Below, in pieces: positions 35,893 through 45,421 of a DNA stretch of 64,000 bases. The stretch covers positions 64,954 to 128,953 of the forward strand of contig CP053447.1 of assembly GCA_013285425.1 (NCBI GenBank), in the 5' to 3' direction. The stretch comes from Ignavibacteriota bacterium (GTDB lineage: Bacteria; Bacteroidota; Ignavibacteria; Ignavibacteriales; Ignavibacteriaceae). The position numbers were made by a program, and so were the translations under genes. The notes below the pieces were generated by a model that worked only from the letters and a program-made list of their open reading frames with translations, had not been told where the DNA came from and made no database searches. Each line of letters starts with the position of its first letter. Positions within the stretch are counted from its first letter, which is position 1.

Positions 35893-38295
35893 ATGATAGG
35901 AAGTATTTTTTTAAGTGCAGCGTTAGTATTCAGTGTTATTGCAATGGTAATGTATTTTCTCTCATTCAGAGGGTATAAAAACACATTAAACTTTGCCCGC
36001 TACAGTTATCATGGAATGGCAATTTTTGTGATAGCAGCGTCAGCTTTTTTATGGTATGCAATACTTACTCATCAATATCAGTACAAATATATTTTTAGTT
36101 ACAGTAATAATTCACTTACAACCGGTTTGTTGTTCTCATCCTTTTGGGGAGGACAGGAAGGCAGCTTTATGCTGTGGCTTCTGCTTACTTCAATAATTGG
36201 AATTATACTTCAATCATATTCTTCCAAAAGAGGCGATCTTGAACCGAGAGTAATGGCTGTATTTACACTTGCAACGTCGTTTCTTTTAGTAATGGTTTCT
36301 CCATGGTTTAAAAATCCATTTGAGTATATCTGGATGACACCGATATTTATTGATGCAAAGAGTATTAATCCACAATATTTCAATCTGTCTTTTCTGCAGA
36401 ATTATATCTTTACAGATCAGCAAAGCAATACAACATATATTCAGATGAGTAAAGAACTTTATGCTGCATTGTCGCAGGCTGGAGTTTCAGTTAATCAGTT
36501 TATTGCAGACGGAAAGGGTTTAAATCCGCAATTGCTTAATTACTGGATGCAGATTCATCCTCCTATGTTGTTTATAGGATTTGCTATGGCAACTGTTCCT
36601 TTTTCTTTTGCAATAGCCGCATTGATGAAAAATGAATACAGAGATTGGGTTAATCAGTCTTTACCATGGATGCTTGCCGGAGTAGCAATTCTTGGTTTAG
36701 GAATTATGATCGGCGGCTATTGGGCTTATGAAATGCTTGGATGGGGCGGTTACTGGGCTTGGGATCCTGTTGAAAATTCTAGTTTAATCCCCTGGTTAAT
36801 TGGCGTTGCAGCTATTCATACAATGCTTGTACAGAAAAGAAGCTTGAAAAGTACTAATGGAGTTGGAAGATATGCTAAGACAAATCTTATACTTAGTATT
36901 TTAACTTACATTTTTGTTTTATACAGCACGTTTTTAACAAGAAGCGGAGTGCTTGGCGATGCTTCAGTGCATTCTTTTGTTGATCCCGGAAATCTTGTTT
37001 ACTTTTTCTTAGTTATCTTTATTACAACATTTATCCTAATCGGGTTTGGAGGAATTGTTTACAGATGGAAATATCTTGAGGATAAAACTGTTTATGATGA
37101 AAGTCTTCTCTCAAGAGAGCTTTCATTGTTTACGGCTGCAATTGTTCTCGTTGCTTCAGCAATAATTGTTTTAGGAGGCACCTCTGCACCGCTTTTCGGT
37201 CAGTCGGTTGATACTTTCTTTTATGATGAACTGCATCTGCCTATCGCAATTATTATAGGATTGTTAAATGGTTTGTCGTTGTTATTAAAATGGAAAACAA
37301 CTAATGCCAAAGCATTTCTTAAAGATTCAGCATTATCTGTCATTTTAAGTATTTTTATTACAGCGCTGATTGTGATCTTAGGCGGTGTAACAAATCCGAT
37401 GATGATTTTGTTAAGCTTTTCGTCTGCATTTGCTTTGGTAGTAAATGCTGAAATTGCAATCAGAATTGTTAAAGGTAACTTAAAAAGTCTTGGTGCTTAT
37501 GTTTCACATATCGGAATTGCATTGTTTATCCTTGGTGTTATTGGCTCAGGTGCATATAGTTCAACGGTTAATCTGGATTTGGTCAAGAATAAACCGGCAA
37601 GTGCATTTGGTTATCAGTTAACTTTTACCGGATATACTCCGATAGAAAATAATACAAAGTATGCTTTTAACATTTCGATGAAGAAAGATAATAATAGTTA
37701 TCAGGTCGCCCCGGTAATGTACATTGCCGAATATAACAATAGTCTAATGCGAGAGCCGGCGATTTTAAATTTATTTTCAAAAGATGTTTATCTTGCCCCG
37801 TTAGGTTATGAAGAAGGAGGAGATGATCATTCGCATGGTGATGTTGTAAAATTAAAAAAAGGTGTTATAACAGAATATCAGAACATAAAAATCACTTTTA
37901 ATAAATTTGATATTTTACCCGAGACAATGCAATTGATGCAGGAAGGCAAAGACTTTCAGATGGGTGCAATGCTTACACTGGAAGCAAATGGTAAAAAAGA
38001 AGAATTTGAACTGCTGAGAAAAAGTGTTAGCGGTCAGGCTGTATTTACAGAGTACTCTTCTGAAAATGCCGGTTTAAAGTTACAGTTAAATAATCTAACC
38101 GCTGAGATGATTGAGGTTTTAATCAATCCGATAAATGATACACAAGATCATTCAATGGAGAAACCAAAAGAAGAAGTATTATTTATTACTGCAAGTATTA
38201 AGCCTTATATCAGCCTTGTATGGATTGGAGTTGTGGTTATGGTACTTGGTTTCTTTATTGCCGTTGCAAGAAGACTGAAGGAGTCTTTACTGTAA
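35893..38295 (+). CDS. ccmF: Heme ligase CcmF
   Basis: An 800-residue membrane protein, longer than the usual ~650 because of an enlarged region after the first helices and a long periplasmic C-terminal part. The WWD heme motif is EMLGWGGYWAWDPVENSSLI, preceded by LLNYWMQIHPPMLFIGF with a conserved His. Other blocks: GLLFSSFWGGQEGSFMLWLL, IPWLIGVAAIHTMLVQKRS and VLYSTFLTRSGVLGDASVHS. CcmF accepts heme from CcmE and attaches it to apocytochrome c. It starts at ATG after GAAGTGAGGTTAT. No ccmH or ccmI follows in the window. Confidence 0.94.
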   Translation: MIGSIFLSAALVFSVIAMVMYFLSFRGYKNTLNFARYSYHGMAIFVIAASAFLWYAILTHQYQYKYIFSYSNNSLTTGLLFSSFWGGQEGSFMLWLLLTSIIGIILQSYSSKRGDLEPRVMAVFTLATSFLLVMVSPWFKNPFEYIWMTPIFIDAKSINPQYFNLSFLQNYIFTDQQSNTTYIQMSKELYAALSQAGVSVNQFIADGKGLNPQLLNYWMQIHPPMLFIGFAMATVPFSFAIAALMKNEYRDWVNQSLPWMLAGVAILGLGIMIGGYWAYEMLGWGGYWAWDPVENSSLIPWLIGVAAIHTMLVQKRSLKSTNGVGRYAKTNLILSILTYIFVLYSTFLTRSGVLGDASVHSFVDPGNLVYFFLVIFITTFILIGFGGIVYRWKYLEDKTVYDESLLSRELSLFTAAIVLVASAIIVLGGTSAPLFGQSVDTFFYDELHLPIAIIIGLLNGLSLLLKWKTTNAKAFLKDSALSVILSIFITALIVILGGVTNPMMILLSFSSAFALVVNAEIAIRIVKGNLKSLGAYVSHIGIALFILGVIGSGAYSSTVNLDLVKNKPASAFGYQLTFTGYTPIENNTKYAFNISMKKDNNSYQVAPVMYIAEYNNSLMREPAILNLFSKDVYLAPLGYEEGGDDHSHGDVVKLKKGVITEYQNIKITFNKFDILPETMQLMQEGKDFQMGAMLTLEANGKKEEFELLRKSVSGQAVFTEYSSENAGLKLQLNNLTAEMIEVLINPINDTQDHSMEKPKEEVLFITASIKPYISLVWIGVVVMVLGFFIAVARRLKESLL

Positions 38296-38336
38296 TCAAA
38301 ATCTTAAATTGTTAAAGATTACTTGTTTAATTTTAT

Positions 38337-38394
38337 AATGGATCATTGATTCGACCTTTTACATTTGGTTGACCGGCGATCCATTTTTCTTTTC
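38337..38394 (+). terminator. Probable terminator of the ccm run
   Basis: AATGGATC (38337-38344) pairs with GATCCATT (38378-38385), with an inner stem CGACC / GGTTG, followed by TTTCTTTTC. It lies 42 bases after ccmF. A further inverted repeat GATGAAACAAT / ATTGTTTCATC at 38416-38426 and 38470-38480 lies between the convergent genes. Confidence 0.6.
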
Positions 38395-38510
38395 CGGAAT
38401 TGGTTATTGGTAAGTGATGAAACAATCATCGTGCGGATAATTAAACTAAAATTCCTCTTTGAAAGTATTATTGTTTCATCCAAAGCTCTTCGCTGATTAT
38501 CAATGTGGTA

Positions 38511-39995
38511 TTATGCTAAAAACCTTTCGTCAAAAATATTCCCTATACCCAGAATAAGATTTGGATCGAGAGATTTTTTTAATTCAGCCATTTTACGGAT
38601 GTTAGTTTCACCATACATCATTAAGAGATAATCACGTTTGGTTTTACCAATTCCGTGCTCAGCAGAAATTGTTCCTCCCAGTCTAACTGCTTCTTCACAA
38701 ATTTGTCTATATATTTTTTTTGCCTCATTAAATTCATCATCATCTTTTGGTAAAAAGTTTAAGTGAATATGAGAATTCCCAAAATGCCCATAAGCCACAA
38801 AATCAATTTTACTTTGCTTTGCCCAACCCTGCAGTGTTAAATAAAACTCACTGAAAACTTTATCTGGAACAGCTACATCAGTTCCAAGCTTTCTGAAATT
38901 GTTGCGTGCTATATAATCATTAACCTTCCAGGAAATAGCATGACGAAAATCTTTTATCTTTTCTTTATCAGCATCACTAAAGGCAAACCAGGCTGTCTCT
39001 TCATTTACATTATTAGTTTGCATCAGAAAATTCCATGCTTCAAGTATAGATTCAAAATCATCTGAAGTTGATTCCTGCTCAAACCATATTGCTGCTTTTG
39101 CCTTATCCGGAATTGCAGAAAAATCTTTTGACAAGAATCTAAGAGCGCGTTCATCAAAAAACTCAAGTGCAAGTGCATTCACATTATTGTTTATGCTGCT
39201 TTTTTTATTCTGGTATGAAATATCTCTGGCTTCTTCAAGAAACTTTAAAGCATTCCTTTCATCCTCAAAAAACAAAACGCAGGAAATTGTATCTTCAGGC
39301 TGCGGAAGCAATTTAAGCTTAATTTTAGTAATTATACCCAGCGTACCTTCAGACCCGATAAACAAATCAATTGCATCCATATCTTTTTGTACAAAGTAGC
39401 CTGAAGCATTTTTAACTTTTGGGAAAGTATAATCGGGGATATTTAAATTAATATTTTTACCCGCTTGTGTTGATAAAGTAAGCTTGTAACCATTGGCTTT
39501 TTGCTTTCCTCTTTCAAGATCAATCACTTCGCCATCAGGAAGAACGATCTGCAGCCCAATAACATAATTGCGTGTCGGTCCGTACTTAAATGTTTTTGCA
39601 CCGGAAGCATTGGTTGCTACCGTTCCGCCTATATAACAATTTGTTTCGGTCGGATCCGGCGGATAAAATAGTTTGTGCTGTTTTAATTCCTTTTGAAAAT
39701 CTGACAGCAAAACAGCAGGTTCAACTAAAGCATAAAATTGCTTTTGATTAATCTCAATTATTTTGTTCAGCCTATCGGTAGCAATTACAATTCCGTTTTG
39801 CGGGATACAAGCTCCTGTCAGACCGGTTCTGTTTCCTGCTGTTGTAACAGTAAATTTATTTTTGTTAGCCTCTTTAATTATCCAGACAATTTCATCAGAA
39901 TTTTCAGGAAAGTAAACTGCCTCGCAATTGCCTTTAAAGTTTGAGGCATCAACCAAATAATTTTCAAATTCATCCGGATTTGTTTTAATAATCAT
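38511..39995 (-). CDS. FAD-linked oxidase, GlcD / D-lactate dehydrogenase type
   Basis: A 494-residue protein with the FAD_binding_4 (PCMH) domain, including VTTAGNRTGLTGACIPQNGI, DPTETNCYIGGTVATNASGA and GPTRNYVIGLQIVLPDGEVI, then a C-terminal FAD-oxidase domain with YGHFGNSHIHLNFLPKDDDE and GGTISAEHGIGKTKRDYLLM. Such flavoproteins oxidise D-2-hydroxyacids such as glycolate or D-lactate; the natural substrate is not certain, and no GlcE/GlcF partner is adjacent. Its ATG follows the GT2 stop directly (TAAATG). The last ~25 codons are duplicated in the fragment at 7905-8009. Confidence 0.9.
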   Translation of the reverse strand: MIIKTNPDEFENYLVDASNFKGNCEAVYFPENSDEIVWIIKEANKNKFTVTTAGNRTGLTGACIPQNGIVIATDRLNKIIEINQKQFYALVEPAVLLSDFQKELKQHKLFYPPDPTETNCYIGGTVATNASGAKTFKYGPTRNYVIGLQIVLPDGEVIDLERGKQKANGYKLTLSTQAGKNINLNIPDYTFPKVKNASGYFVQKDMDAIDLFIGSEGTLGIITKIKLKLLPQPEDTISCVLFFEDERNALKFLEEARDISYQNKKSSINNNVNALALEFFDERALRFLSKDFSAIPDKAKAAIWFEQESTSDDFESILEAWNFLMQTNNVNEETAWFAFSDADKEKIKDFRHAISWKVNDYIARNNFRKLGTDVAVPDKVFSEFYLTLQGWAKQSKIDFVAYGHFGNSHIHLNFLPKDDDEFNEAKKIYRQICEEAVRLGGTISAEHGIGKTKRDYLLMMYGETNIRKMAELKKSLDPNLILGIGNIFDERFLA

Positions 39996-41279
39996 TTAAC
40001 TCTGAATCTTTCTAAGCATCAACAAATATTCTTTTTGAGTTTTTAGATCAGGTATATCTGTTTTTCTGGAGATCTTATTTTCTATATTCATTAATTTTAA
40101 CAGTTCATCAATTGCATCAAACATATTAATGTTTGGGTAAATAATATCTCGAAGGTAATGTATCAGTTTTAATGTCCTGAATGCGTCGAACCAGTAATGC
40201 TTCTGCTTATCAATTTCCGAGGCATTTTTATTATTTAATAAAACTCTATGAATAAATTTTTCAAAGCCCTGCTCATTAAGAAACAGATGCAATGCAGGAT
40301 GAATATTCCTTGAAATTTTTATTAAGCTCTGCTGGTCAAGCAGTGACTGATCAAAATAAATATCCAGCCAGTTTTTAAGTATGACAAATGATTTAGGATC
40401 ATAGAGCTGATACTCATTTCTTTTATTGGATAAATATCTTTCAATACTTCGTCCGGTTCCAAACGGCACTCTCCACGAAGCACGCTTTGAAGGATGAACA
40501 AATGTTGTTTTGATCTCACCAATCGGATAAATCTTTGCAAGCTTTTCTAAAAAGTAAAAATCTTCAGCAGCTTTATATTTATTCATTCCCTCAACCTTAA
40601 CATAAGCTTCCGGTGTACAGATCATTGTTGAACCAATTGTATGGAATGAGTATTCGGATTTTGCAAAACTCAAACCAATAACATAATAACGCAGAAAAAT
40701 TTCATAGCAGATAATTGCTTTTGTTTCACTATCATTTCCGGAAATGTTATGAGCAAAATTAACAGCTGCAGCTTCGTAATTGTTTCGGTTAAAGTCATCA
40801 GCGATCTCAATCAGAAAATTTGAATCAACAGTGCAGTCGGCATCTGTGCATATCATAATGTTCTTATTTAATGATAAATAATCGAACTTTGTCAGTGCAA
40901 GGTCCATCCCGATTTTTCGTGCTAATCCCACGCCAGCATTTTTATCATCCATTTCTTTTCCGGGGCTGCAGGCATCAATAAAGGACAGATTCAGTTTTGT
41001 TTTAAGTTTTCTCAAAAATTTAAGAGTCTTTTTATTATCCTCTTTAACTTCGTTGGATGAGGAAACAGCATTGTTCACCACTATTAATAGCAGTGTGCTA
41101 TGTAATTGCAGCTTATCATTTTTTTCAAGCGATTTGATCAATGCAGGAAGATTGTCAGATTCAGCTATTGATGGAACAACAATTATCTTTTGAAAAAATT
41201 TTTGATGATCCATCTCAATACTCCAAATATTGGATGATCTTTTATCTAAGTATGCAGTAATTTTTTCTGGAATCAGCAT
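39996..41279 (-). CDS. Glycosyltransferase, family 2-like
   Basis: A 427-residue protein with a GT-A fold near the N-terminus: KIIVVPSIAESDNLPALIKS, NKNIMICTDADCTVDSNFLI (the DxD-like metal-binding TDADC motif) and later SFHTIGSTMICTPEAYVKVE, then NKYKAAEDFYFLEKLAKIYP where the ED pair is typical of GT2 catalytic regions. A C-terminal helical part has no clear match. There are no membrane helices, so it is cytoplasmic. The acceptor is unknown. It lies 71 bases after miaA and directly before the oxidase gene. Confidence 0.75.
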   Translation of the reverse strand: MLIPEKITAYLDKRSSNIWSIEMDHQKFFQKIIVVPSIAESDNLPALIKSLEKNDKLQLHSTLLLIVVNNAVSSSNEVKEDNKKTLKFLRKLKTKLNLSFIDACSPGKEMDDKNAGVGLARKIGMDLALTKFDYLSLNKNIMICTDADCTVDSNFLIEIADDFNRNNYEAAAVNFAHNISGNDSETKAIICYEIFLRYYVIGLSFAKSEYSFHTIGSTMICTPEAYVKVEGMNKYKAAEDFYFLEKLAKIYPIGEIKTTFVHPSKRASWRVPFGTGRSIERYLSNKRNEYQLYDPKSFVILKNWLDIYFDQSLLDQQSLIKISRNIHPALHLFLNEQGFEKFIHRVLLNNKNASEIDKQKHYWFDAFRTLKLIHYLRDIIYPNINMFDAIDELLKLMNIENKISRKTDIPDLKTQKEYLLMLRKIQS

Positions 41280-41350
41280 TGTTGTACTATCTGATATTTT
41301 AAATAAATAATATTGATTGCTTTACCCGGATAAAAGGGAGCTGCAATGGT

Positions 41351-42247
41351 TTAAAAATATTTTTCAATCAACTCTTTAGCTTTGTTAAAATCAGAGCCGT
41401 CAATCCAATTAATCACAACTCCTTCTTTCTCCATTTTTCTGAACCAGGTCATTTGTCGTTTTGCAAATGAATGGATTGCTGAGTTTAGCTTTTGAAACAT
41501 ATCGTTTCGGCTTAATTCGCCTTTAAGATATTGAGCGATAAATTTATACTCCAATCCAAAGAAAATCATTTTATCATAACTAACGCCGGAATTTAAAAGT
41601 AATTTAACTTCATCAATCATCCCTTCATTATCCAGTCTTTTCTTAAGTCTTGAAGTAATCCTGGTTTTTATCTCTTCACGCGAAAATTTAATTCCAATAT
41701 TATATGAATTTATCTCTGCTCCTTTAATTTCATCCTGTAGAGCTTTACTTACAGCAATTGCCTTTAAAATTCTATTCCTATCATTTAGGTCAGTAGTGTT
41801 GTGCAGGGAAGGATTAAGTTTTTTAAGAATATCTCTTAATTGCTCATCATTCAGTAAAGAATACTCCAGCCGGGTCTTTTCAAAATCTGCTTTTTTAAGA
41901 TTATAATTCTGGAGTACCGAACTTAGGTACATTCCGGTTCCGCCAACAAGAAAAGGAAGCCTGTTTTTAGCAGAGATTTTTTCAAAAGCAACTAAAAAAA
42001 ACTGCTTGAATTTATAAAGATCAAATTCATCACTTGGTTCGATAATATCAATAAGATGATACGGAATTTGTTTCCCTCTGAAATTGTATTCAGATAAATC
42101 TTTTCCTGTTCCTACATCCATTCCACGGTAAACCTGGCGTGAATCGGCTGAGATTATTTCACCGTTAAAGTAATCAGCAAGCTGAACTGCAAGCTTTGTC
42201 TTTCCGGCTGCTGTTGTACCAAGAATAGTAACAAGATTAAATTTCAT
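41351..42247 (-). CDS. miaA: tRNA dimethylallyltransferase
   Basis: A 298-residue enzyme that adds a dimethylallyl group to N6 of A37 in tRNAs reading codons beginning with U. The P-loop is ILGTTAAGKTKLAVQLADYF, followed by IISADSRQVYRGMDVGTGK, then LPFLVGGTGMYLSSVL and, near the C-terminus, FAKRQMTWFRKME. Length fits the bacterial family. It lies 12 bases after the cyclic-nucleotide-binding protein gene, in the same minus-strand operon. Confidence 0.94.
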   Translation of the reverse strand: MKFNLVTILGTTAAGKTKLAVQLADYFNGEIISADSRQVYRGMDVGTGKDLSEYNFRGKQIPYHLIDIIEPSDEFDLYKFKQFFLVAFEKISAKNRLPFLVGGTGMYLSSVLQNYNLKKADFEKTRLEYSLLNDEQLRDILKKLNPSLHNTTDLNDRNRILKAIAVSKALQDEIKGAEINSYNIGIKFSREEIKTRITSRLKKRLDNEGMIDEVKLLLNSGVSYDKMIFFGLEYKFIAQYLKGELSRNDMFQKLNSAIHSFAKRQMTWFRKMEKEGVVINWIDGSDFNKAKELIEKYF

Positions 42248-42259
42248 TCCATAAAATTA

Positions 42260-44188
42260 CTACGAAGAAACCGGAATTGAAATCTGATAAAGTAATCCCG
42301 GATTATTGAATTGTAATTTTATATTTGCGTTCATTGCTTCGATAATGAATTTCGAAATTGCGAGGCTTAGTCCGATATTTTCTCCGCTATCATTGAACAA
42401 ATTCGGATTGAACAAATTATCAACATCCGATTCTTTTACTGTCTTGTTTTCATCTTTGATAATCAGATTAAGTGTATTATCATTTAGCTCCGAGCTAAAA
42501 TAGATATTACTTCCGCTTTTCATTACATCACAGGCAAACTTTGAAATGTAAAAACAAGCGACATAAAATTTTCTAGTATCAATTTTAATTCTTGCGTCCA
42601 TACCAAGCTTTTTGAAAAGCTTTACATTTCTTGATTCAACATATTCGGATAAAACTGACAAAGATTGCTCCATAAATTCATTAAAGTTAACTGCTTCCAT
42701 TTTTACTTTTGTATTCTTCTCAGCATAATCAAGCGTTCCCTGAATCAGGTCTATTACTTTATTGGCTTGCGCTGATAATAATGATATTACTTTCTTAATC
42801 TCATCAGCCAAATCAAAGCGGGAAAGTATGGATGAATAATGCCTGACTGTCAGCAGCGGTGCTTTAACATCGTTTAATAAAAATTTTGCAAACTGCGAGA
42901 TATCTGTTGACATCGCTGTTCTGATTAAAGCTTTTTGAACAGGCATTTGATCAGGTCTAAACAGACCAGCTAATTTTGAAGCATAATCTTTTAAATCACT
43001 CTCTTCATTTTTTGTAAACATTGTTTCGTTATTACCAAACTGAGCGATTGCAAGCAGCTCATTCTTATCATCAACAAAAGGAACAAATATTAAAGTATTA
43101 CCTGAAAAATCATTTGGCAGATCAGTTTCGGGATCATAATTAACATCATTTTTGAATGATACTGCATATCTTATTTTCTTATCTTTTGCTACTGCACCGG
43201 TTATACCGCTCTTTAGCGATTTTCTTCCTTTGTAAATTGATTCATTAGTCTGATATAATTCTTCCAGATAATTTTTATCCGAAGAAACCACATATACAGC
43301 GCCAACCAATGAATTAGTTTTCTGCAGCAGAAATTCAACGATATTCTTAGCATTTAATTGAAGATCACCTGTGTTTGGAAGCAAGGTGTTTTGTTGTTCT
43401 GTTGATTCAGTATGCCTTCTGCCAGATGGAGTAATAACCTCATCAACTTCAATTTTTTCATTATCGTGAAAAGATGTCTTCTTTGCAGGAGACGAGATAT
43501 CAAGATTTGTTTCAGTTATAACCCAGTTACCAAGATCATTTGTATTATCTAATAACTGACTTTTTAAAGATTGATTATCGCTTTTAAGATACTTCTCTTG
43601 AATTATATCATCAAGGTCAGGTTCCCTGTGATAATGAGATACCTTAATGTTGTCAATATCTACTACTGTTTTTCTATCGGGTTCAAAATCTTTGAATTGA
43701 TTCAAATCAAACTTCTGAGGCTCAGCAGAAATAACAGGTGCAGTTTTTTCTGGAGATATAAGCGGGATGCTGAATTCCGCTGCTGGTTTTTCAGTAACTG
43801 TTTCAGTTTCTGTATTTAATCTTGATTGCAGATTTGCTGACGACTCTAAATTATTTCTTAAAACATCAGCATCAAGTTTATAAAGTATGCAATTGCTGTT
43901 AGCAAGAGCAGAAGAATTTCTTTCTGTTCCGGAAATTATTTCCTGTTCTCCTACAAACTCTTTAGCTCTTTTAAAAAGCAGTCGCTTTAAGGTTGTTAAT
44001 TTAAGTTTGACCTCACCTTCAAGAATCAGATAAACAAAATCAGCCGGCTGCCCTGAAGAATAGACCAGATCACCTTCTTTAAGCTCAACAATTCTTTTGC
44101 TGTCAAACGAGAAGTTAATTGAATTAAGATCAATTCCTCTGAAAAGATCATTTTCTTTAATTGCTTCTAAGTATTTATTTGAACTCAT
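42260..44188 (-). CDS. Cyclic-nucleotide-binding / GAF / degenerate histidine-kinase protein
   Basis: A ~642-residue cytoplasmic protein. Residues 1-115 form a cNMP-binding fold (ELKEGDLVYSSGQPADFVYL, ILEGEVKLKLTT, EFVGEQEIISGTERNSSALA); 116-275 is a polar linker; 278-425 is GAF-like (VGAVYVVSSDKNYLEELYQT, NTLIFVPFVDDKNELLAIAQ). From 430 it resembles a histidine kinase, but the H-box reads LNDVKAPLL where the family has sHElrtPL, so the phospho-acceptor His is replaced by Asn. The N-box Asn and the DNG of the ATP lid are also missing (KDENKTVKESDVDNLF); only a weak G2 box GENIGLSLAISKF remains. I infer a pseudokinase or scaffold. I chose ATG at 44188; the frame is open 18 codons further. It is divergent from the ECF sigma gene. 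Confidence 0.8.
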   Translation of the reverse strand: MSSNKYLEAIKENDLFRGIDLNSINFSFDSKRIVELKEGDLVYSSGQPADFVYLILEGEVKLKLTTLKRLLFKRAKEFVGEQEIISGTERNSSALANSNCILYKLDADVLRNNLESSANLQSRLNTETETVTEKPAAEFSIPLISPEKTAPVISAEPQKFDLNQFKDFEPDRKTVVDIDNIKVSHYHREPDLDDIIQEKYLKSDNQSLKSQLLDNTNDLGNWVITETNLDISSPAKKTSFHDNEKIEVDEVITPSGRRHTESTEQQNTLLPNTGDLQLNAKNIVEFLLQKTNSLVGAVYVVSSDKNYLEELYQTNESIYKGRKSLKSGITGAVAKDKKIRYAVSFKNDVNYDPETDLPNDFSGNTLIFVPFVDDKNELLAIAQFGNNETMFTKNEESDLKDYASKLAGLFRPDQMPVQKALIRTAMSTDISQFAKFLLNDVKAPLLTVRHYSSILSRFDLADEIKKVISLLSAQANKVIDLIQGTLDYAEKNTKVKMEAVNFNEFMEQSLSVLSEYVESRNVKLFKKLGMDARIKIDTRKFYVACFYISKFACDVMKSGSNIYFSSELNDNTLNLIIKDENKTVKESDVDNLFNPNLFNDSGENIGLSLAISKFIIEAMNANIKLQFNNPGLLYQISIPVSS

Positions 44189-44299
44189 AATTCCTACCTG
44201 AAAAATATTTTTTGTTAAATTAGAGCAAATACTGTGCAACAAAAAAACGGCTCAAAAAGCTTAAAATTTTGAATATTTAGCAATAAAAGAATTATTTGC

Positions 44300-44307
44300 T
44301 ATTTTTG
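44300..44307 (+). promoter_or_regulatory. TAnnTTTG-type -7 box ahead of the ECF sigma gene
   Basis: TATTTTTG fits the consensus and lies 42 bases before the sigma-factor ATG, within the 160-bp region shared with the divergent cNMP-binding gene. No -33 TTG at normal spacing. Confidence 0.33.
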
Positions 44308-44348
44308 TTTACAATAAGAATCCACTTTTTACATAGAGCATCTTACGG

Positions 44349-44909
44349 ATGGAAGAAAGAAAACTGATAGAACTGGCAAAGTCTGGCAACAGACAGGCGC
44401 TTGCAAGTTTGGTAAAAAATAACGAACAGACTGTATATAATTTTTCGTTTAAGATATGCAGGGATAAAGATAAAGCTGAGCATATAATGCAGGAAACGTT
44501 TTATAGTATGATTAAAAGTCTTCATCAGTTTGATGGAAATTCAAAACTTTCTACCTGGCTTTACAGAATTGTCTCAAATCATTGTCTTATGCTTGCAAGA
44601 AAAGATAAGAGCAGGTCGTTTGTTTCAATTGATAACGACGATGAACTTTATGAAGACCGTTACACAGCGGATTGGTCAACAATTCCAAATCAGAATATTG
44701 AAAATGCTGAGCTGAAAGAAAATCTTGATGAAGCAATCAATAAACTTAGTCCGGAGTACCGGATTGTTTTTTTGCTTCGTGATGTTGAAGGAATATCAAC
44801 TGAAGAAACCGCAAGACTAACTGAGTTATCTGTTCCGGCGGTAAAATCCAGGTTACATAGAGCAAGAGCGTTTTTGAGAAAAGAATTAAATAAGGCGTTT
44901 AGTCGATGA
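44349..44909 (+). CDS. RNA polymerase ECF sigma factor
   Basis: A 186-residue sigma-70-family protein. Region 2 is NFSFKICRDKDKAEHIMQET, FYSMIKSLHQFDGNSKLSTW and LYRIVSNHCLMLARKDK; region 4 is LSPEYRIVFLLRDVEGISTE, then ETARLTELSVPAVKSRLHRA. It lacks region 3, as ECF sigmas do. It overlaps the next gene by four bases (ATGA), and that gene encodes a zinc-finger protein of the anti-sigma type. Divergent from the cNMP-binding pseudo-kinase gene. The stimulus is unknown. Confidence 0.92.
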   Translation: MEERKLIELAKSGNRQALASLVKNNEQTVYNFSFKICRDKDKAEHIMQETFYSMIKSLHQFDGNSKLSTWLYRIVSNHCLMLARKDKSRSFVSIDNDDELYEDRYTADWSTIPNQNIENAELKENLDEAINKLSPEYRIVFLLRDVEGISTEETARLTELSVPAVKSRLHRARAFLRKELNKAFSR

Positions 44910-45151
44910 GTGAACAAAATCCAAATTGTAAAGATGTAATGCAGCATATATGCGAAAGCCTTGGCGAAGATCTTGAATCTGATAAATGTGCTGCAATCAA
45001 ACATCACCTTGATAATTGTACCGATTGTCAGAAATATTTTAACACTGTCGGATTGACAATTGATTACTATAAAAAGTATAATGTGCAGATAACAGATGAT
45101 ATCCACAAACGACTTATGAGTTTTTTAGATTTAAGCGATTGCGATAAATAA
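44906..45151 (+). CDS. Small zf-HC2-type zinc-finger protein, likely anti-sigma factor
   Basis: An 81-residue soluble protein with CKDVMQHICESLGEDLESDK and KHHLDNCTDCQKYFNTV, i.e. the H-x3-C-x2-C zinc-binding motif (HLDNCTDC) of anti-sigma zf-HC2 domains plus an earlier Cys. It has no membrane helix, so it would sense a cytoplasmic signal, possibly redox through the Zn-Cys site (inference). Coupled to the ECF sigma gene by a 4-base overlap, which is the usual arrangement of a sigma and its inhibitor. Confidence 0.82.
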   Translation: MSEQNPNCKDVMQHICESLGEDLESDKCAAIKHHLDNCTDCQKYFNTVGLTIDYYKKYNVQITDDIHKRLMSFLDLSDCDK

Positions 45152-45170
45152 AAATAATAGGATAAACACT

Positions 45171-45410
45171 ATGCCCATATTTGAATATAAATGTAAAAAC
45201 TGTAATTCTAAATTTGAAGTATTTCATAAATCTTTATCAAACCCGGAAGATACGGTTTGTCCAAAATGTAATTCAAAAGAAAACCAGAAGATATTTTCAG
45301 CATTTAGCTCAGTTGGTTTTTCAACATCTTCATCAGGATGCGAAACTGGTAATTGCGGAGTAGAGCCATCATACGGCGGTTGTTCTTCAGGATTTTGCGG
45401 GTTAAATTAA
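45171..45410 (+). CDS. FmdB-family zinc-ribbon protein
   Basis: A 79-residue protein whose N-terminal PIFEYKCKNCNSKFEVFHKS, then VCPKCNSKENQKIFSAFSSV, is the FmdB zinc ribbon (CxxC...CxxC). The tail is Ser/Gly/Cys-rich (GCETGNCGVEPSYGGCSSGF). FmdB proteins are called putative regulators from an early link to formamidase genes; the function is not established. It starts 19 bases after the zinc-finger gene and probably shares its transcript. Confidence 0.85.
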   Translation: MPIFEYKCKNCNSKFEVFHKSLSNPEDTVCPKCNSKENQKIFSAFSSVGFSTSSSGCETGNCGVEPSYGGCSSGFCGLN

Positions 45411-45421
45411 AACGGATAGTA

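Noticed and set aside
44690..45106. 138-codon minus-strand frame
   Set aside because: Antisense shadow over the ECF sigma and anti-sigma genes, both of which have clear motifs.
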